Source of the DNA: JAJXTN01 sp038230895
GTDB taxonomy: Bacteria > Patescibacteriota > Saccharimonadia > Saccharimonadales > UBA4665
Direction: 5' to 3'
Assembly: GCA_038230895.1 (NCBI GenBank)
Contig: JBBRMJ010000008.1
Location: 1 to 55,345 of the forward strand
Length of the DNA stretch: 55,345 bases
In this document: positions 41,126 through 49,385 of the stretch, piece after piece
Numbering within the stretch: the first letter of the stretch is position 1
Layout: the number at the start of each line of letters is the position of its first letter
The notes under the pieces: model-generated
Told to the model about the DNA's origin: nothing
The model's input: only the letters and a program-made list of their open reading frames with translations
Databases searched by the model: none
Made by a program: the position numbers and the translations under genes

Positions 41126-41154
41126 AAAAAGAGCCTCGTAAAGAGGCTCTTTTT
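41126..41154. terminator. Strong bidirectional intrinsic terminator
   Basis: AAAAAGAGCCTC (41126-41137) and GAGGCTCTTTTT (41143-41154) form a perfect 12-bp stem with a 5-nt GTAAA loop. T-runs on both strands mean it can end the 40844 gene (+) and the khpA transcript (-). Confidence 0.9.
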
Positions 41155-41288
41155 GTCACATAAAGCTCCCAATCTTTCGATTGTCTCGCAGAGCCTTTGT
41201 TTTTGTTTTGAAAAGTTCGTCGTTAAGACTAGTGGTTACTATAACGTTGTAACTAGGGATTTGCAAGCAAGACACCTGATTTACAACG

Positions 41289-41846
41289 TTATACGTCGAG
41301 GTCATCGAACTCGGCCAGTTCGCGGCGAGTCTGTGCCAGGCGATCAGAAGCACCCTCATCGGATGGTTTGGTGGCTGGTGCTTCCTCTTCGGTGGGAACC
41401 TCTACAGGAGTCTCAGCTTCGACTGGTTCATCAGTGATAACGGCTTCGGGCTCGACAGTAGCCGCCTGATCATCACTGGCCTGCCCAGCATCATCGTCAG
41501 TCGAGACCGAACGATTATCGGTTGGACGGCTTGAACTACCGCTATCAGCGACTTGGCTGGCACCACTATCATCACGAGGCCCGTGGCCATGCTCGCCAGT
41601 ACCATTGTCGATAATTTTCAAGTTATAGCGGGCGTCATTTTTAGTGCCGAGGGCGCGTAACAGCGTCCGTAAGCTCTGAGCGGTAGCACCGCGCTTACCA
41701 ATCACCCGGCCCAAATCTTCTGGATCAACAGTCAATTCCAGTAAAACACCTTTTTCGTCGACGCGACGGTCGTCTTGGACGGCGTCAGGCTTCCCGACTA
41801 GGGATTTCACGACATACTCGATAAATTGTTGGTCAATGTCGCTCAT
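41289..41846 (-). CDS. khpA: KH-domain RNA-binding protein with acidic tail
   Basis: A 185-residue protein. The N-terminal 75 residues are a single KH domain of the KhpA (YlqC) type: QQFIEYVVKSLVGKPDAV, the GxxG loop in GRVIGKRGATAQSLRTLLRAL, and a last strand ARYNLKII. KhpA binds RNA with KhpB in other bacteria and affects cell length and translation. Unusually, about 105 further residues follow, rich in Asp, Glu, Ser, Thr and Ala, highly acidic and likely disordered. Normal KhpA is about 80 aa. Its position just after rpsP is standard. A GAGGAG Shine-Dalgarno is present. Confidence 0.9.
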   Translation of the reverse strand: MSDIDQQFIEYVVKSLVGKPDAVQDDRRVDEKGVLLELTVDPEDLGRVIGKRGATAQSLRTLLRALGTKNDARYNLKIIDNGTGEHGHGPRDDSGASQVADSGSSSRPTDNRSVSTDDDAGQASDDQAATVEPEAVITDEPVEAETPVEVPTEEEAPATKPSDEGASDRLAQTRRELAEFDDLDV

Positions 41847-41939
41847 GGGGTAGAACTCCTCGGACTTAGTAACTATCTGTATAGTATAGCAAACGCGTCA
41901 GCGGCTCGGGTGTGAAAATTATCGCCAAAGGAGGATAAC

Positions 41940-42524
41940 TTAGGCCTTTTGGTCGTCGTCTGTGCTGTCAGCAGCAGTTTCGTCAGCTGGAACTTCTTCA
42001 GCCGTCGCCGTAGTGGCTTCAGCAGCTGGCGTTTCGACAGCAGATTCAGCCGCTTCAGTCTCTGTCTCTGTGGCTTCGGCAACGGTTTCAGGCGCTGCTT
42101 CGGTGGTCGTATCAGTTTCGGCGACAACTTCGGTCTCGGCAGGAGCTTCAGCAGCAACTTCTTCGACGACAGCTGCTTCGGCCTCTGGTGCGGCGGCTTC
42201 GACTGGTTCTGGCGGACGAGTGCTACGACGCTTGTCAGCATTGCGGACAGTCCGAGCTTTGTTGTCACTAATCTTGACCCAATCTGGCAATTTGACACCT
42301 TCGCGCTTCAGTAAGCGAGCGGTACTATCAGATGGCTGTGCACCGTGTTCGAGGTAAAAGGTGATCTTTTCCTTATCCAGGGTGACGCTCTTGGCGTGCG
42401 GGTCATAATTGCCGACACTGGCAACAACTTTGCCACTGGTAGGAGTTAAACGAGCTTCCTGGACGACTACGCGGAACATAGCGTGTCCTTTACGGCCGGT
42501 GCGTTGCATACGAATAGCTAACAT
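41940..42524 (-). CDS. rpsP: Ribosomal protein bS16 with long acidic tail
   Basis: A 194-residue bS16 of the 30S subunit. The first 80 residues are a normal S16 (MLAIRMQRTGRKGHAMFRVVVQEARLTP cut as IRMQRTGRKGHAMFRVVV, ASVGNYDPHAK, EHGAQPSDSTARLLKREGV); a basic link (NKARTVRNADKRRSTRPPEP) follows. The last 90 or so residues are Ala/Glu/Thr/Val/Asp-rich, low-complexity and strongly acidic. Usual bS16 length is 80-120 aa. The tail would extend from the ribosome surface. It precedes khpA by about 90 bp. No base-level sign of a fused separate domain. Confidence 0.93.
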   Translation of the reverse strand: MLAIRMQRTGRKGHAMFRVVVQEARLTPTSGKVVASVGNYDPHAKSVTLDKEKITFYLEHGAQPSDSTARLLKREGVKLPDWVKISDNKARTVRNADKRRSTRPPEPVEAAAPEAEAAVVEEVAAEAPAETEVVAETDTTTEAAPETVAEATETETEAAESAVETPAAEATTATAEEVPADETAADSTDDDQKA

Positions 42525-42631
42525 CTACTAACAAACCTCTTTCTTACGCGCCTCTAAAGTTAATAAAGACAATCCCTCTATTTTACAGATAACGTCCCCT
42601 GTTGTCAATGAGAGAAGCAGTGTCCCGATCT

Positions 42632-43342
42632 TTAAGAGAGTACTTCGGTGGTTTGGTAGGACGCCAGGGCGGCTTCGGCGGCTTTTTGTTGTCCGGCTTG
42701 TTTGCTGGGGCCGGTGCCTTGGCCACGGAGCTGGGCGTTGACGTAGACACCGACAAGGAAGACTTTGTCGTGGTCGGGGCCTTCTTCGCTGATGACTTTG
42801 TAAACAGGGGTGGCGGCATCTTTACTCTGGGCTAACTCTTGAAGGTGAGATTTAGGGTCCATCCATGATCCGCTAGCGAGGATATTTTCGAACGTACTGA
42901 GGATTGCTTCGGTGATAAAGACCTTCGCAGCATCATAACCTTGATCAAGATAGAGAGCACCGATGACAGCTTCGAAACTATTGGCCAAAATCTGAGCGCG
43001 AGCTCGATCAGTGCCATGCTTCTCACCGCGGCTGAGTCGTAATAGGGGCTCAAAGCCGTACTTGGCGGCGGCGGCACCTATGCTCTCAGTGCGTACCAAG
43101 CTGCTGCGCCAGTTCGTCAGTATTCCTTCAGGGTCACTATACGTGGCGTAGAGATATTCGGTGACCACCAGCTCGAGTACAGCGTCGCCCAGGAACTCCA
43201 AGCGCTCATTGTGCGCGTGAACGGTTTTCTTGTGCTCATTCAGGTAGGAGCGGTGCGTGAAAGCCGTGATAAGTAGCTCCGGATCGTTGAAAGTAACATG
43301 TAGTTTGTCTGTAGCAAATGTTTGGTAGAGTGACATATCCAT
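42632..43342 (-). CDS. rnc: Ribonuclease III
   Basis: Double-strand-specific endoribonuclease, 236 aa, that processes rRNA precursors and mRNA. The signature ERLEFLGDAVLELVVTEYLY lies around residues 43-62, with the second acidic site in LANSFEAVIGALYLD. The C-terminal dsRNA-binding domain spans about 160-232 (DPKSHLQELAQSK...GPSKQAGQQKAAEAAL). It follows the nudix gene with 3 bp between them, with no own Shine-Dalgarno, so it is probably translationally coupled. The start is either ATG 43342 or the second Met two codons later. Confidence 0.95.
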   Translation of the reverse strand: MDMSLYQTFATDKLHVTFNDPELLITAFTHRSYLNEHKKTVHAHNERLEFLGDAVLELVVTEYLYATYSDPEGILTNWRSSLVRTESIGAAAAKYGFEPLLRLSRGEKHGTDRARAQILANSFEAVIGALYLDQGYDAAKVFITEAILSTFENILASGSWMDPKSHLQELAQSKDAATPVYKVISEEGPDHDKVFLVGVYVNAQLRGQGTGPSKQAGQQKAAEAALASYQTTEVLS

Positions 43343-43345
43343 AAT

Positions 43346-43843
43346 TTACAGTTTGCCGTCCCTAATTTTTTTCATGCCAATGAGGATGAGTTTACCAATA
43401 TCATCATAGGCAATCTTGTCGACCGCTTCGTTTGCTGACAGCCATTTAATGTCATTCAGCCAGTCTTCAGGATGGAGTTTGTCGGTGTTGCCGCGACCTT
43501 CAACGAGGTATATGTGCATCGTCATGAGAACCAGGGTGTGGCTGCGGCGATAGCGAAAATTGACCTTACCCAGCCAGCTATAGACTTTCATCTCCTGAAG
43601 ACCGGTTTCTTCGCGAATCTCACGTTCAGCGGTGCCTTTCGGCTCTTCGCCTGGCTCGACGTGGCCCTTGGGAATGGTCCAGCGATTCTTGGCGTCTTGG
43701 ATGAGCAGGATCTCGGTCTGGCCAGCTGGATTACGGCGAAATACAATGCCACCAGAGGTAGTTTCGCGTACCACTTCATCTATTACCGGCCGGTGCTTGG
43801 TGACCAGCTTCCGGATACCAATGATTGGCTTGGGCCGCTTCAC
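43346..43843 (-). CDS. Nudix hydrolase
   Basis: A 165-residue protein with a complete Nudix box: GHVEPGEEPKGTAEREIREETGLQE (key residues G, the REIREETG core with catalytic Glu). The N-terminal half has ETTSGGIVFRRNPAGQTEILLIQD. It hydrolyses a nucleoside diphosphate linked to another group; the resemblance is to small NTP/Ap4A-type Nudix proteins. The start is GTG at 43843, overlapping the nusB stop by 3 bp, so the two genes are probably coupled. It is followed after 3 bp by rnc. Confidence 0.88.
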   Translation of the reverse strand: MKRPKPIIGIRKLVTKHRPVIDEVVRETTSGGIVFRRNPAGQTEILLIQDAKNRWTIPKGHVEPGEEPKGTAEREIREETGLQEMKVYSWLGKVNFRYRRSHTLVLMTMHIYLVEGRGNTDKLHPEDWLNDIKWLSANEAVDKIAYDDIGKLILIGMKKIRDGKL

Positions 43844-44382
43844 GCCTTCTTCTTCCGAACAGCTGTCTTGGCGACCTTCTTGGCCGGGACCTTTTTGACG
43901 ATAGGCTTTTTGGTGGTCGTTTTCTTAACAGCAGGCTTAGTGGCAACTTCATCAGCTGCTTCACGCATGCGCAGCAGCGTACCGAGTACGCCATTGACGA
44001 ATTTGGAAGAATTCTCACCACCGAAGGCCTTGGCTAATTCGACGGCTTCATTAATCACGACTTTTGGTGGCACGTCAGCTTCATTTTCGAGCTCATACAG
44101 ACCAATCCGTAGTACGATGCGATCCATGCGGGCAATCTGGTCGATCGGCCACTCAGGAGCTACTGGTTGAAGCTCTAGATCCAGTTGCTCGGCGTGCTTG
44201 AGGACACCAGCCACCAGCTGTTCAATAAAAGCGAGGTCATCAACCATGTCGCGGTAGCGCGTGATGTTACGGTCTAAGACTTCAGAGACCTGCATATCAA
44301 CATCACCGGACTCACGTCGGAACTCTTCTTCATATAAGGTCTGAAGAGCGATGATGCGACCGAGGTGACGGTTGGATGCCAT
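43840..44382 (-). CDS. nusB: Transcription antitermination factor NusB, basic tail
   Basis: A 180-residue NusB that binds the rRNA boxA element with NusE (S10) in antitermination. The all-helical fold is represented by HLGRIIALQTLYEEEFR at the start, then AFIEQLVAGVLKHAEQLD, MDRIVLRIGLYELE and VVINEAVELAKAFGGENSSKFVNGVLG, which are typical. After about residue 148 comes a Lys/Ala/Thr/Pro-rich tail (KKTTTKKPIVKKVPAKK...), unlike the usual 140-150 aa NusB. It could bind nucleic acid nonspecifically. A GGAAGG Shine-Dalgarno is present; rpmF lies upstream. Confidence 0.92.
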   Translation of the reverse strand: MASNRHLGRIIALQTLYEEEFRRESGDVDMQVSEVLDRNITRYRDMVDDLAFIEQLVAGVLKHAEQLDLELQPVAPEWPIDQIARMDRIVLRIGLYELENEADVPPKVVINEAVELAKAFGGENSSKFVNGVLGTLLRMREAADEVATKPAVKKTTTKKPIVKKVPAKKVAKTAVRKKKA

Positions 44383-44420
44383 ATTGTTAATTCCTTCCAG
44401 TGCTGAGAGCGGTTTCGAGT

Positions 44421-44567
44421 CTACGAGACAATCTTGGACGATTCGCGCCGGGTGGTGCGAACTTTGACGGGAGATTTTCCGTTAACTTTACGGGCTAACT
44501 CCAGCACCAAGTGACTGCGGCGGGTGCCAGTCTTGCGTGGGCTCGTTCGTTTCTTGGGTTTACCCAT
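44421..44567 (-). CDS. rpmF: Ribosomal protein bL32
   Basis: A 48-residue protein encoded between nusB and leuS. It begins MGKPKKRTSPRKTGTRRSH and ends in ARKVNGKSPVKVRTTRRES region followed by a short SSKIVS end. The PKKRTS...RRSH opening is characteristic of bL32. The zinc-binding Cys of some bL32 are absent. An AAGGAAG Shine-Dalgarno stands about 8 nt before the ATG. It is basic throughout, as expected for an rRNA-binding protein. The gene is too short for many ORF callers. It probably shares a transcript with nusB, the nudix gene and rnc. Confidence 0.85.
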   Translation of the reverse strand: MGKPKKRTSPRKTGTRRSHLVLELARKVNGKSPVKVRTTRRESSKIVS

Positions 44568-44658
44568 GGCTAATCTTCCTTCAGAAGTGGCTACGGTTGA
44601 TATATATTGCTGTCATCATAGCGCAAAAACGCCTTAAATACAAGGGGTGGGTACGATG

Positions 44659-47109
44659 TTAAACGACGAAGTTAACCAGTTTACCCGGGACATAGATGGT
44701 TTTGCGCACTGCCTTGCCCTCAAGATGAGGCTGAACCTTTTCATGCTCCTTCGCAGTCAGAAGAATTGACGGCTCACTGGCCTGTGGGTCAACAGCTAAG
44801 GTCGCCCGTAGTTTGCCATTCACTTGAATCACTATTGTCACGGTCTTCGTTTGGAGATACGTTTCATCTGGTGTTGGCCAAGAATCCTTGTGGACTGTTG
44901 TTGAGTGACCAAGTTGATACCATAATTCTTCACTCATATAGGGAGCGAAGGGCGCCACGCACGCGACTAAACTCTGCAAAGCCTCATCCCACACCTTGTT
45001 TTTCCCAAAGGCCACTTCTTTGAGCTTATAGAGATCATTGGTGCAGGCCATCATGGCAGCGATGGCGGTATTGTAATGGTTATTCTCCACGTCCAGGGTC
45101 ACCTTCTTGATCATGGCGTGTACCGAGTGTAGGATTTCGAAGTCATCATCAGACTGGGTACTGCTCATTTCGTTTTGATCGTGGTACTCCTGGACTAGGT
45201 TCCAGATTCGTGACAAAAAGCGATACGTACCGGGCACACCGTTAGGATCCCAGCGAGCACCAAGTTCGAGCGGCGCAGCGAACATGAGGTAAGTCCGCAG
45301 CGCGTCGGCCCCATAGCCACTATCGATGATTTCCAGCGGGTCGATACCATTTCCCTTCGACTTCGAGAACGCCGTGCCATCAGCGGCCGTGACTTTGCCG
45401 TTATACAGCATTTGCTTGAATGGCTCAGGGTTATCAAGCAGGCCAATTTTGCTAAAGAAGCGCGTCACAAAACGAGCATATAACAGATGGGCAGTCGCAT
45501 GGTCGGCACCATTATAGAAATCGACTGGCAGCCACTTATTAACCACTTCGCTGTCAAAAATCTGCTGCTGATTGTGCGGATCCAAGTAGCGCAACATGTA
45601 CCAACTGCTGCAGATGTAGGTGTCCAGCGTGTCAGTTTCGCGCTCCGCCGGCCCGCCACACTGCGGGCAATCAACGTGCAGCCAATCGGTGGCTCGGGCC
45701 AGGGCGCTGCGACCATCACCACTGGGCTGGAAGTCATCAAGCTCGGGCAGGATAACAGGCAGCTGATCATCGGGCACGAGAACATTACCACAGTTCGGGC
45801 AACTAATAATCGGGATCGGAGCACCCCAATACCTCTGCCGACTCACACTCCAGTCACGCATTTTATAATTCGTCACCGCTTTGGCAACACCCTGCTCAGC
45901 TAAACTTTTCACGATTTCTTCCCGTACTACAGAGGTCGTTTTGCCGTCATATGGCCCTGAATGTTTCACGATACCTTCACCGTGATAAGGCTCGTCCTCG
46001 CTAGCGCCCTCCTGGATATAGACGAAGGTGATTGCCAGATCAAACTTTTTAGCAAAGGCCCAGTCACGTTCGTCATGAGCCGGCACGGCCATAATCGCAC
46101 CCGTGCCATAGCCCACAAGAACATAGTCAGCAATCCAGATTGGCAGCTTCTCTTTGTTGACGGGATTGATGGCGTAGGCTCCGGTGAAAACACCCGACTT
46201 CTGATTTTCAGCCTGCCGCTCCACTTCTGATTTTTTCTGGGTCGCAGCAACGTAAGTTTCAACAGCTGTTTTTTGCTCAGGTGTCGTCAAACGCTCGACC
46301 AGTGCGTGTTCCGGCGCGAGTACCAGGAAAGTCGCGCCGTACAGCGTGTCTGGGCGAGTCGTGAAAACCGTCAATCTACTGGCACTATCTGCAATGCCGA
46401 ATTCGATTTCGGCGCCTTGGCTGCGGCCGATCCAGTTCTTCTGGGCTAACTTGACACTGTCAGTCCAATCCAGTTCATCGATAGCATCTAGGAGTTCATC
46501 AGCGTATTCGGTAATCTTGAAAAACCATTGTTTGACTTCTTTCTTCTCGACCAGCGGATCATCTGGACCTTCGTGGCGCCAACATTTGCCGTCAATCACC
46601 TGTTCATTGGCTAGCACGGTATTGTCGATAGCGCACCACCATTGCATACGAGAATCTTGGTAGGCCAGGCCATGCTGATACATCTGGGAGAAAATCCACT
46701 GTGTCCATTTGTAGTATTCCGGCAAGTGGGTGGCAATCTCCTTCTCCCAGTCATTGCTCCAACCCATGGCTTTGTACTGTTTATGGTAATCAGGAATAAT
46801 CGTCGCCATACTTTCCTGCGGCGAGACCCCAGCTTTGATGGCGTAATTTTCAGCCGGTAAACCAAACGCGTCCCAACCGACCGGGTGATAACTCTCAAAA
46901 CCTTGCTGACGCTTGAATCGGGCTTTGACGTCGCTAATCGTGTAATTCATGGCATGACCGATGTGAATACCCGCCCCACTCGGATAATTGAACATGCTCA
47001 TTGCCATGTACTTGGGCTTCGCACTCTTGAGATCAGCCGTATACACCCCGGTCTCGTCCCAGATTTTCTGCCAGCGTGGCTCTATTTCCTTTGGATTGTA
47101 GCGGTTCAT
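44659..47109 (-). CDS. leuS: Leucyl-tRNA synthetase
   Basis: Class I aminoacyl-tRNA synthetase, 816 aa, normal for bacterial LeuS. The HIGH motif is GIHIGHAMNYT (HIGH at 49-52) and the KMSKS equivalent is AFSKSKGNGIDP. The editing domain lies in the middle (TTRPDTLYGATFLVLAPEH, GTGAIMAVPAHDERD). A zinc-type Cys cluster is seen in CPNCGNVL and CPQCGG. The C-terminal anticodon-binding domain ends VIQVNGKLRATL...VPGKLVNFVV. A TATAAT box ends about 10 nt before the ATG and no Shine-Dalgarno is visible. It lies upstream of rpmF. Confidence 0.97.
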   Translation of the reverse strand: MNRYNPKEIEPRWQKIWDETGVYTADLKSAKPKYMAMSMFNYPSGAGIHIGHAMNYTISDVKARFKRQQGFESYHPVGWDAFGLPAENYAIKAGVSPQESMATIIPDYHKQYKAMGWSNDWEKEIATHLPEYYKWTQWIFSQMYQHGLAYQDSRMQWWCAIDNTVLANEQVIDGKCWRHEGPDDPLVEKKEVKQWFFKITEYADELLDAIDELDWTDSVKLAQKNWIGRSQGAEIEFGIADSASRLTVFTTRPDTLYGATFLVLAPEHALVERLTTPEQKTAVETYVAATQKKSEVERQAENQKSGVFTGAYAINPVNKEKLPIWIADYVLVGYGTGAIMAVPAHDERDWAFAKKFDLAITFVYIQEGASEDEPYHGEGIVKHSGPYDGKTTSVVREEIVKSLAEQGVAKAVTNYKMRDWSVSRQRYWGAPIPIISCPNCGNVLVPDDQLPVILPELDDFQPSGDGRSALARATDWLHVDCPQCGGPAERETDTLDTYICSSWYMLRYLDPHNQQQIFDSEVVNKWLPVDFYNGADHATAHLLYARFVTRFFSKIGLLDNPEPFKQMLYNGKVTAADGTAFSKSKGNGIDPLEIIDSGYGADALRTYLMFAAPLELGARWDPNGVPGTYRFLSRIWNLVQEYHDQNEMSSTQSDDDFEILHSVHAMIKKVTLDVENNHYNTAIAAMMACTNDLYKLKEVAFGKNKVWDEALQSLVACVAPFAPYMSEELWYQLGHSTTVHKDSWPTPDETYLQTKTVTIVIQVNGKLRATLAVDPQASEPSILLTAKEHEKVQPHLEGKAVRKTIYVPGKLVNFVV

Positions 47110-47149
47110 TTCAGGGGTTATTATAGCAACTTATCCCTTGTTAAGACTA

Positions 47150-47980
47150 TTATTGATGGCCGTAGTAGATGCCCCGGCTGGAGGGGGTCAAGTCCAGGAG
47201 CTGGTCGACGGTGACGAAGTGCAGACCACGGGCGGTGAGGTCAGTCAAGATTTGCGGTAAGGCGTTGGCAGTAACGTGATAGATGTCATGCATGTCGATG
47301 ATACCACCTGGTTTGGCCGAAGCCTCGACTGATTGGATGACTTGCTGGGCATTGCTGGCTGCCCAGTCACGGGGATCCTCATTCCAGAGCAAAATGCTCA
47401 GCGGGATATTGTGTTCGATCTGGGGAGTGACGGTTCCATAGGGCGGGCGGAAAACGGTTGGTGCAGGTACTCCAGCGTTAAAGATAGCTTGTTGGGTCAG
47501 GTCAATCTGGCGACGGACCTGATCGATAGGTAGCTTCGTCAGGTCTGGGTGGCTCCAGCTGTGATTGCCGATCTCGTCACCGTCGGCGTGCATGCGTTGT
47601 AATATGGCCTCGTTGCCATTCACACGGCTCCCGATTAGGAAAAAGGTGGCTGTAATGTGGGCTTGCTCCAACTCGGCCAAGACTAGTGGTGTTGTCACTG
47701 GGTTTGGACCGTCATCGAATGTCAAGGCGAGGCAGCTGACGGCATGGCAATCTACGGGGGCGGCGGGTGTCGCCGTGCTGGCAGACAACAATGCGCTTGC
47801 GTGCTTAATATGCGGTGGCAGATGTCGGGCTGTCAGGAGTGAAGCAGTAGCCGGCTCGGCACCAACACGCCAGGTCGAACCGTTGACAGCCAATGCTGAG
47901 CTCAGGCACAGCATTACTACCAGCAACACCACGAGTTGCGGGCGTGTTCTAAATATTCGTTGTCTCCCGAGTCTGACCAT
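47150..47980 (-). CDS. Polysaccharide deacetylase (NodB domain)
   Basis: A 276-residue exported carbohydrate esterase family 4 protein. An N-terminal signal/anchor (about 13-32, LVVLLVVMLCLSSALAV) is followed by about 50 linking residues and the NodB domain. All motifs are present: LTFDDGPNP (metal and base Asp), HSWSHPDLTKL (two metal His), RPPYG, WNEDPRDW and IIDMHD. It should remove N-acetyl (or O-acetyl) groups from peptidoglycan or chitin-like polymers outside the membrane. In a wall-bearing cell it may protect its own wall from lysozyme, or act on a host polymer (both inference). Confidence 0.9.
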   Translation of the reverse strand: MVRLGRQRIFRTRPQLVVLLVVMLCLSSALAVNGSTWRVGAEPATASLLTARHLPPHIKHASALLSASTATPAAPVDCHAVSCLALTFDDGPNPVTTPLVLAELEQAHITATFFLIGSRVNGNEAILQRMHADGDEIGNHSWSHPDLTKLPIDQVRRQIDLTQQAIFNAGVPAPTVFRPPYGTVTPQIEHNIPLSILLWNEDPRDWAASNAQQVIQSVEASAKPGGIIDMHDIYHVTANALPQILTDLTARGLHFVTVDQLLDLTPSSRGIYYGHQ

Positions 47981-48048
47981 ACTGCCCCCATTGTCGCAAA
48001 TTTAGCGTCTAAACTCTAGCCCAGGCTCGTATCCGTACTCTATCGATA

Positions 48049-49212
48049 CTAAAACTGCTGCAAATAATTGGTACTAAAGCTGGTTGCCAAGGCTTGCCGA
48101 GCCACATACTGCTCCTTGGCGTAGCCGATCAGTTTCTGGACTAGATCGACGTTGCTGATGCCTTTGTGATTCCAGTTGTGGGCGTACAGGCCACCCGGGA
48201 GTGGGTTTACTTCGTTAAAATAGACCTGCTTGGTTTTGCTGTCGATAAGCATGTCAACGCGAGCAATGCCACTACAAGCGAGGGCTTTGTAAACGGCCAA
48301 ACCGACGGCTTCGGCTTTGGCGTACAGCTCCTTTGGCAAATCAGCTGGAATCTGGCTATAGCCTTGGGCACCTTTGGCACCGCTGCCCTTGCCTTTTTTG
48401 CCACCCTGCAAATACTTGGTGTCAAAGTCGAAGAAATCTTCGGGCTTGGTCATCGGCTGCTCCAGAAATGCTGGGACAGGTCGATCGTTTCCGATAATCG
48501 GTAGCGTAACCTCTATTAGATTATTAACGGCTTCTTCGATGATGACGCTATCGTCGTAATGAGCGGCGACTTCCAGGGCATTCCGCAGTTCAGTATCGCC
48601 AGAGACACGAGAAATACCGATGCTAGAACCGAGGTGTGCGGGCTTCACGAACAGTGGGTATTTCAAGTTTTTGAGAATGGCTTTGATGGCTTCGCCGGGC
48701 TCGCGCTCCAGATCAGATTTAGTGAAATGCAAGAATTTGGAAACCGGAATACCATTCCCGACGGCGAGTTGTTTACAGAGGACTTTGTCCATAGCGACGG
48801 CCGCGGCGCTAACGCCACAACCGACGTAGGGTATGCCAGCCATATCGAGCAACCCCATCAGGGCGCCATCTTCACCGTAGGTGCCATGCATGGCTGGGAA
48901 GACGATGTCGATCTGTTTGGCCTGTTTGCGCCCGGCGATACCGCTGGACTTAATAAGCTTCATGCCGCCGTCAAATTGAACACTGGCCGACTGAGCTTTG
49001 TGCAAATAATCTTGGATGTCGCCAGAGCTGAACAGCTTGATATCTTTGAGTTTGTCATCCCAGTACCAGGCACCATCTTTAGCGATGTACACAGCCTCCA
49101 CCCGATATTTACGCGTCAACTCTAGTGGTTTGATAATACTTGCTAAAGCGGTCACGATTGATACATCATGCTCGGCTGACCGCCCACCGAAAATTACAGC
49201 GACTGTTTCCAT
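48049..49212 (-). CDS. ddl: D-alanine--D-alanine ligase
   Basis: ATP-grasp enzyme (387 aa) that makes D-Ala-D-Ala for peptidoglycan. It starts VAVIFGGRSAEHDVS; ATP-grasp features are LFVKPAHLGSSIGISRV, EEAVNNLIEVTLPI and the Mg-binding YFNEVNPLPGG at the end. A short Gly/Lys-rich stretch (GGKKGKGSGAKGAQGYS) lies between the domains. A TATACT box ends 6 nt before the ATG and there is no Shine-Dalgarno. The D-Ala-D-Ala product is used by the MurF-like ligase at 51162. It is divergent from purH across a 173-bp gap. Confidence 0.95.
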   Translation of the reverse strand: METVAVIFGGRSAEHDVSIVTALASIIKPLELTRKYRVEAVYIAKDGAWYWDDKLKDIKLFSSGDIQDYLHKAQSASVQFDGGMKLIKSSGIAGRKQAKQIDIVFPAMHGTYGEDGALMGLLDMAGIPYVGCGVSAAAVAMDKVLCKQLAVGNGIPVSKFLHFTKSDLEREPGEAIKAILKNLKYPLFVKPAHLGSSIGISRVSGDTELRNALEVAAHYDDSVIIEEAVNNLIEVTLPIIGNDRPVPAFLEQPMTKPEDFFDFDTKYLQGGKKGKGSGAKGAQGYSQIPADLPKELYAKAEAVGLAVYKALACSGIARVDMLIDSKTKQVYFNEVNPLPGGLYAHNWNHKGISNVDLVQKLIGYAKEQYVARQALATSFSTNYLQQF

Positions 49213-49218
49213 ACAATT

Positions 49219-49224
49219 AGTATA
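49219..49224 (-). promoter_or_regulatory. -10 box of ddl, leaderless type
   Basis: Minus-strand TATACT ending 6 nt before the ATG at 49212, no Shine-Dalgarno. A TTTAAT lies at 17-bp spacing but is a weak -35. Confidence 0.55.
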
Positions 49225-49385
49225 TGCAATTACCTACTACAATTAAAATGATTTTGGCTTAATCTTATCCACAGCCAGCCTGCTGTAAAAGTTACCCCCT
49301 GACAAGCTTGCCAGGCACACGAAAGTATATGATACTAAACCCCTAATCAGCAGCGGTGGCACCTGCCTTAACTTCAGGAGGCGTC

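Noticed and set aside
41949..42357. Plus-strand Ser/Phe-rich and Ala/Ser-rich ORFs
   Set aside because: Antisense of the repetitive acidic tail of ribosomal protein S16.
43472..44170. 232-residue plus-strand ORF
   Set aside because: Lies opposite the nudix and nusB genes, which have clear family motifs; no ribosome-binding site or recognisable domain.
49351..49363. T-box-like element (CGGTGGCACC) before purH
   Set aside because: Only the short core resembles the T-box antiterminator. The leader after the likely promoter is about 50 nt, too short for a T-box, and purH is not a usual T-box target.
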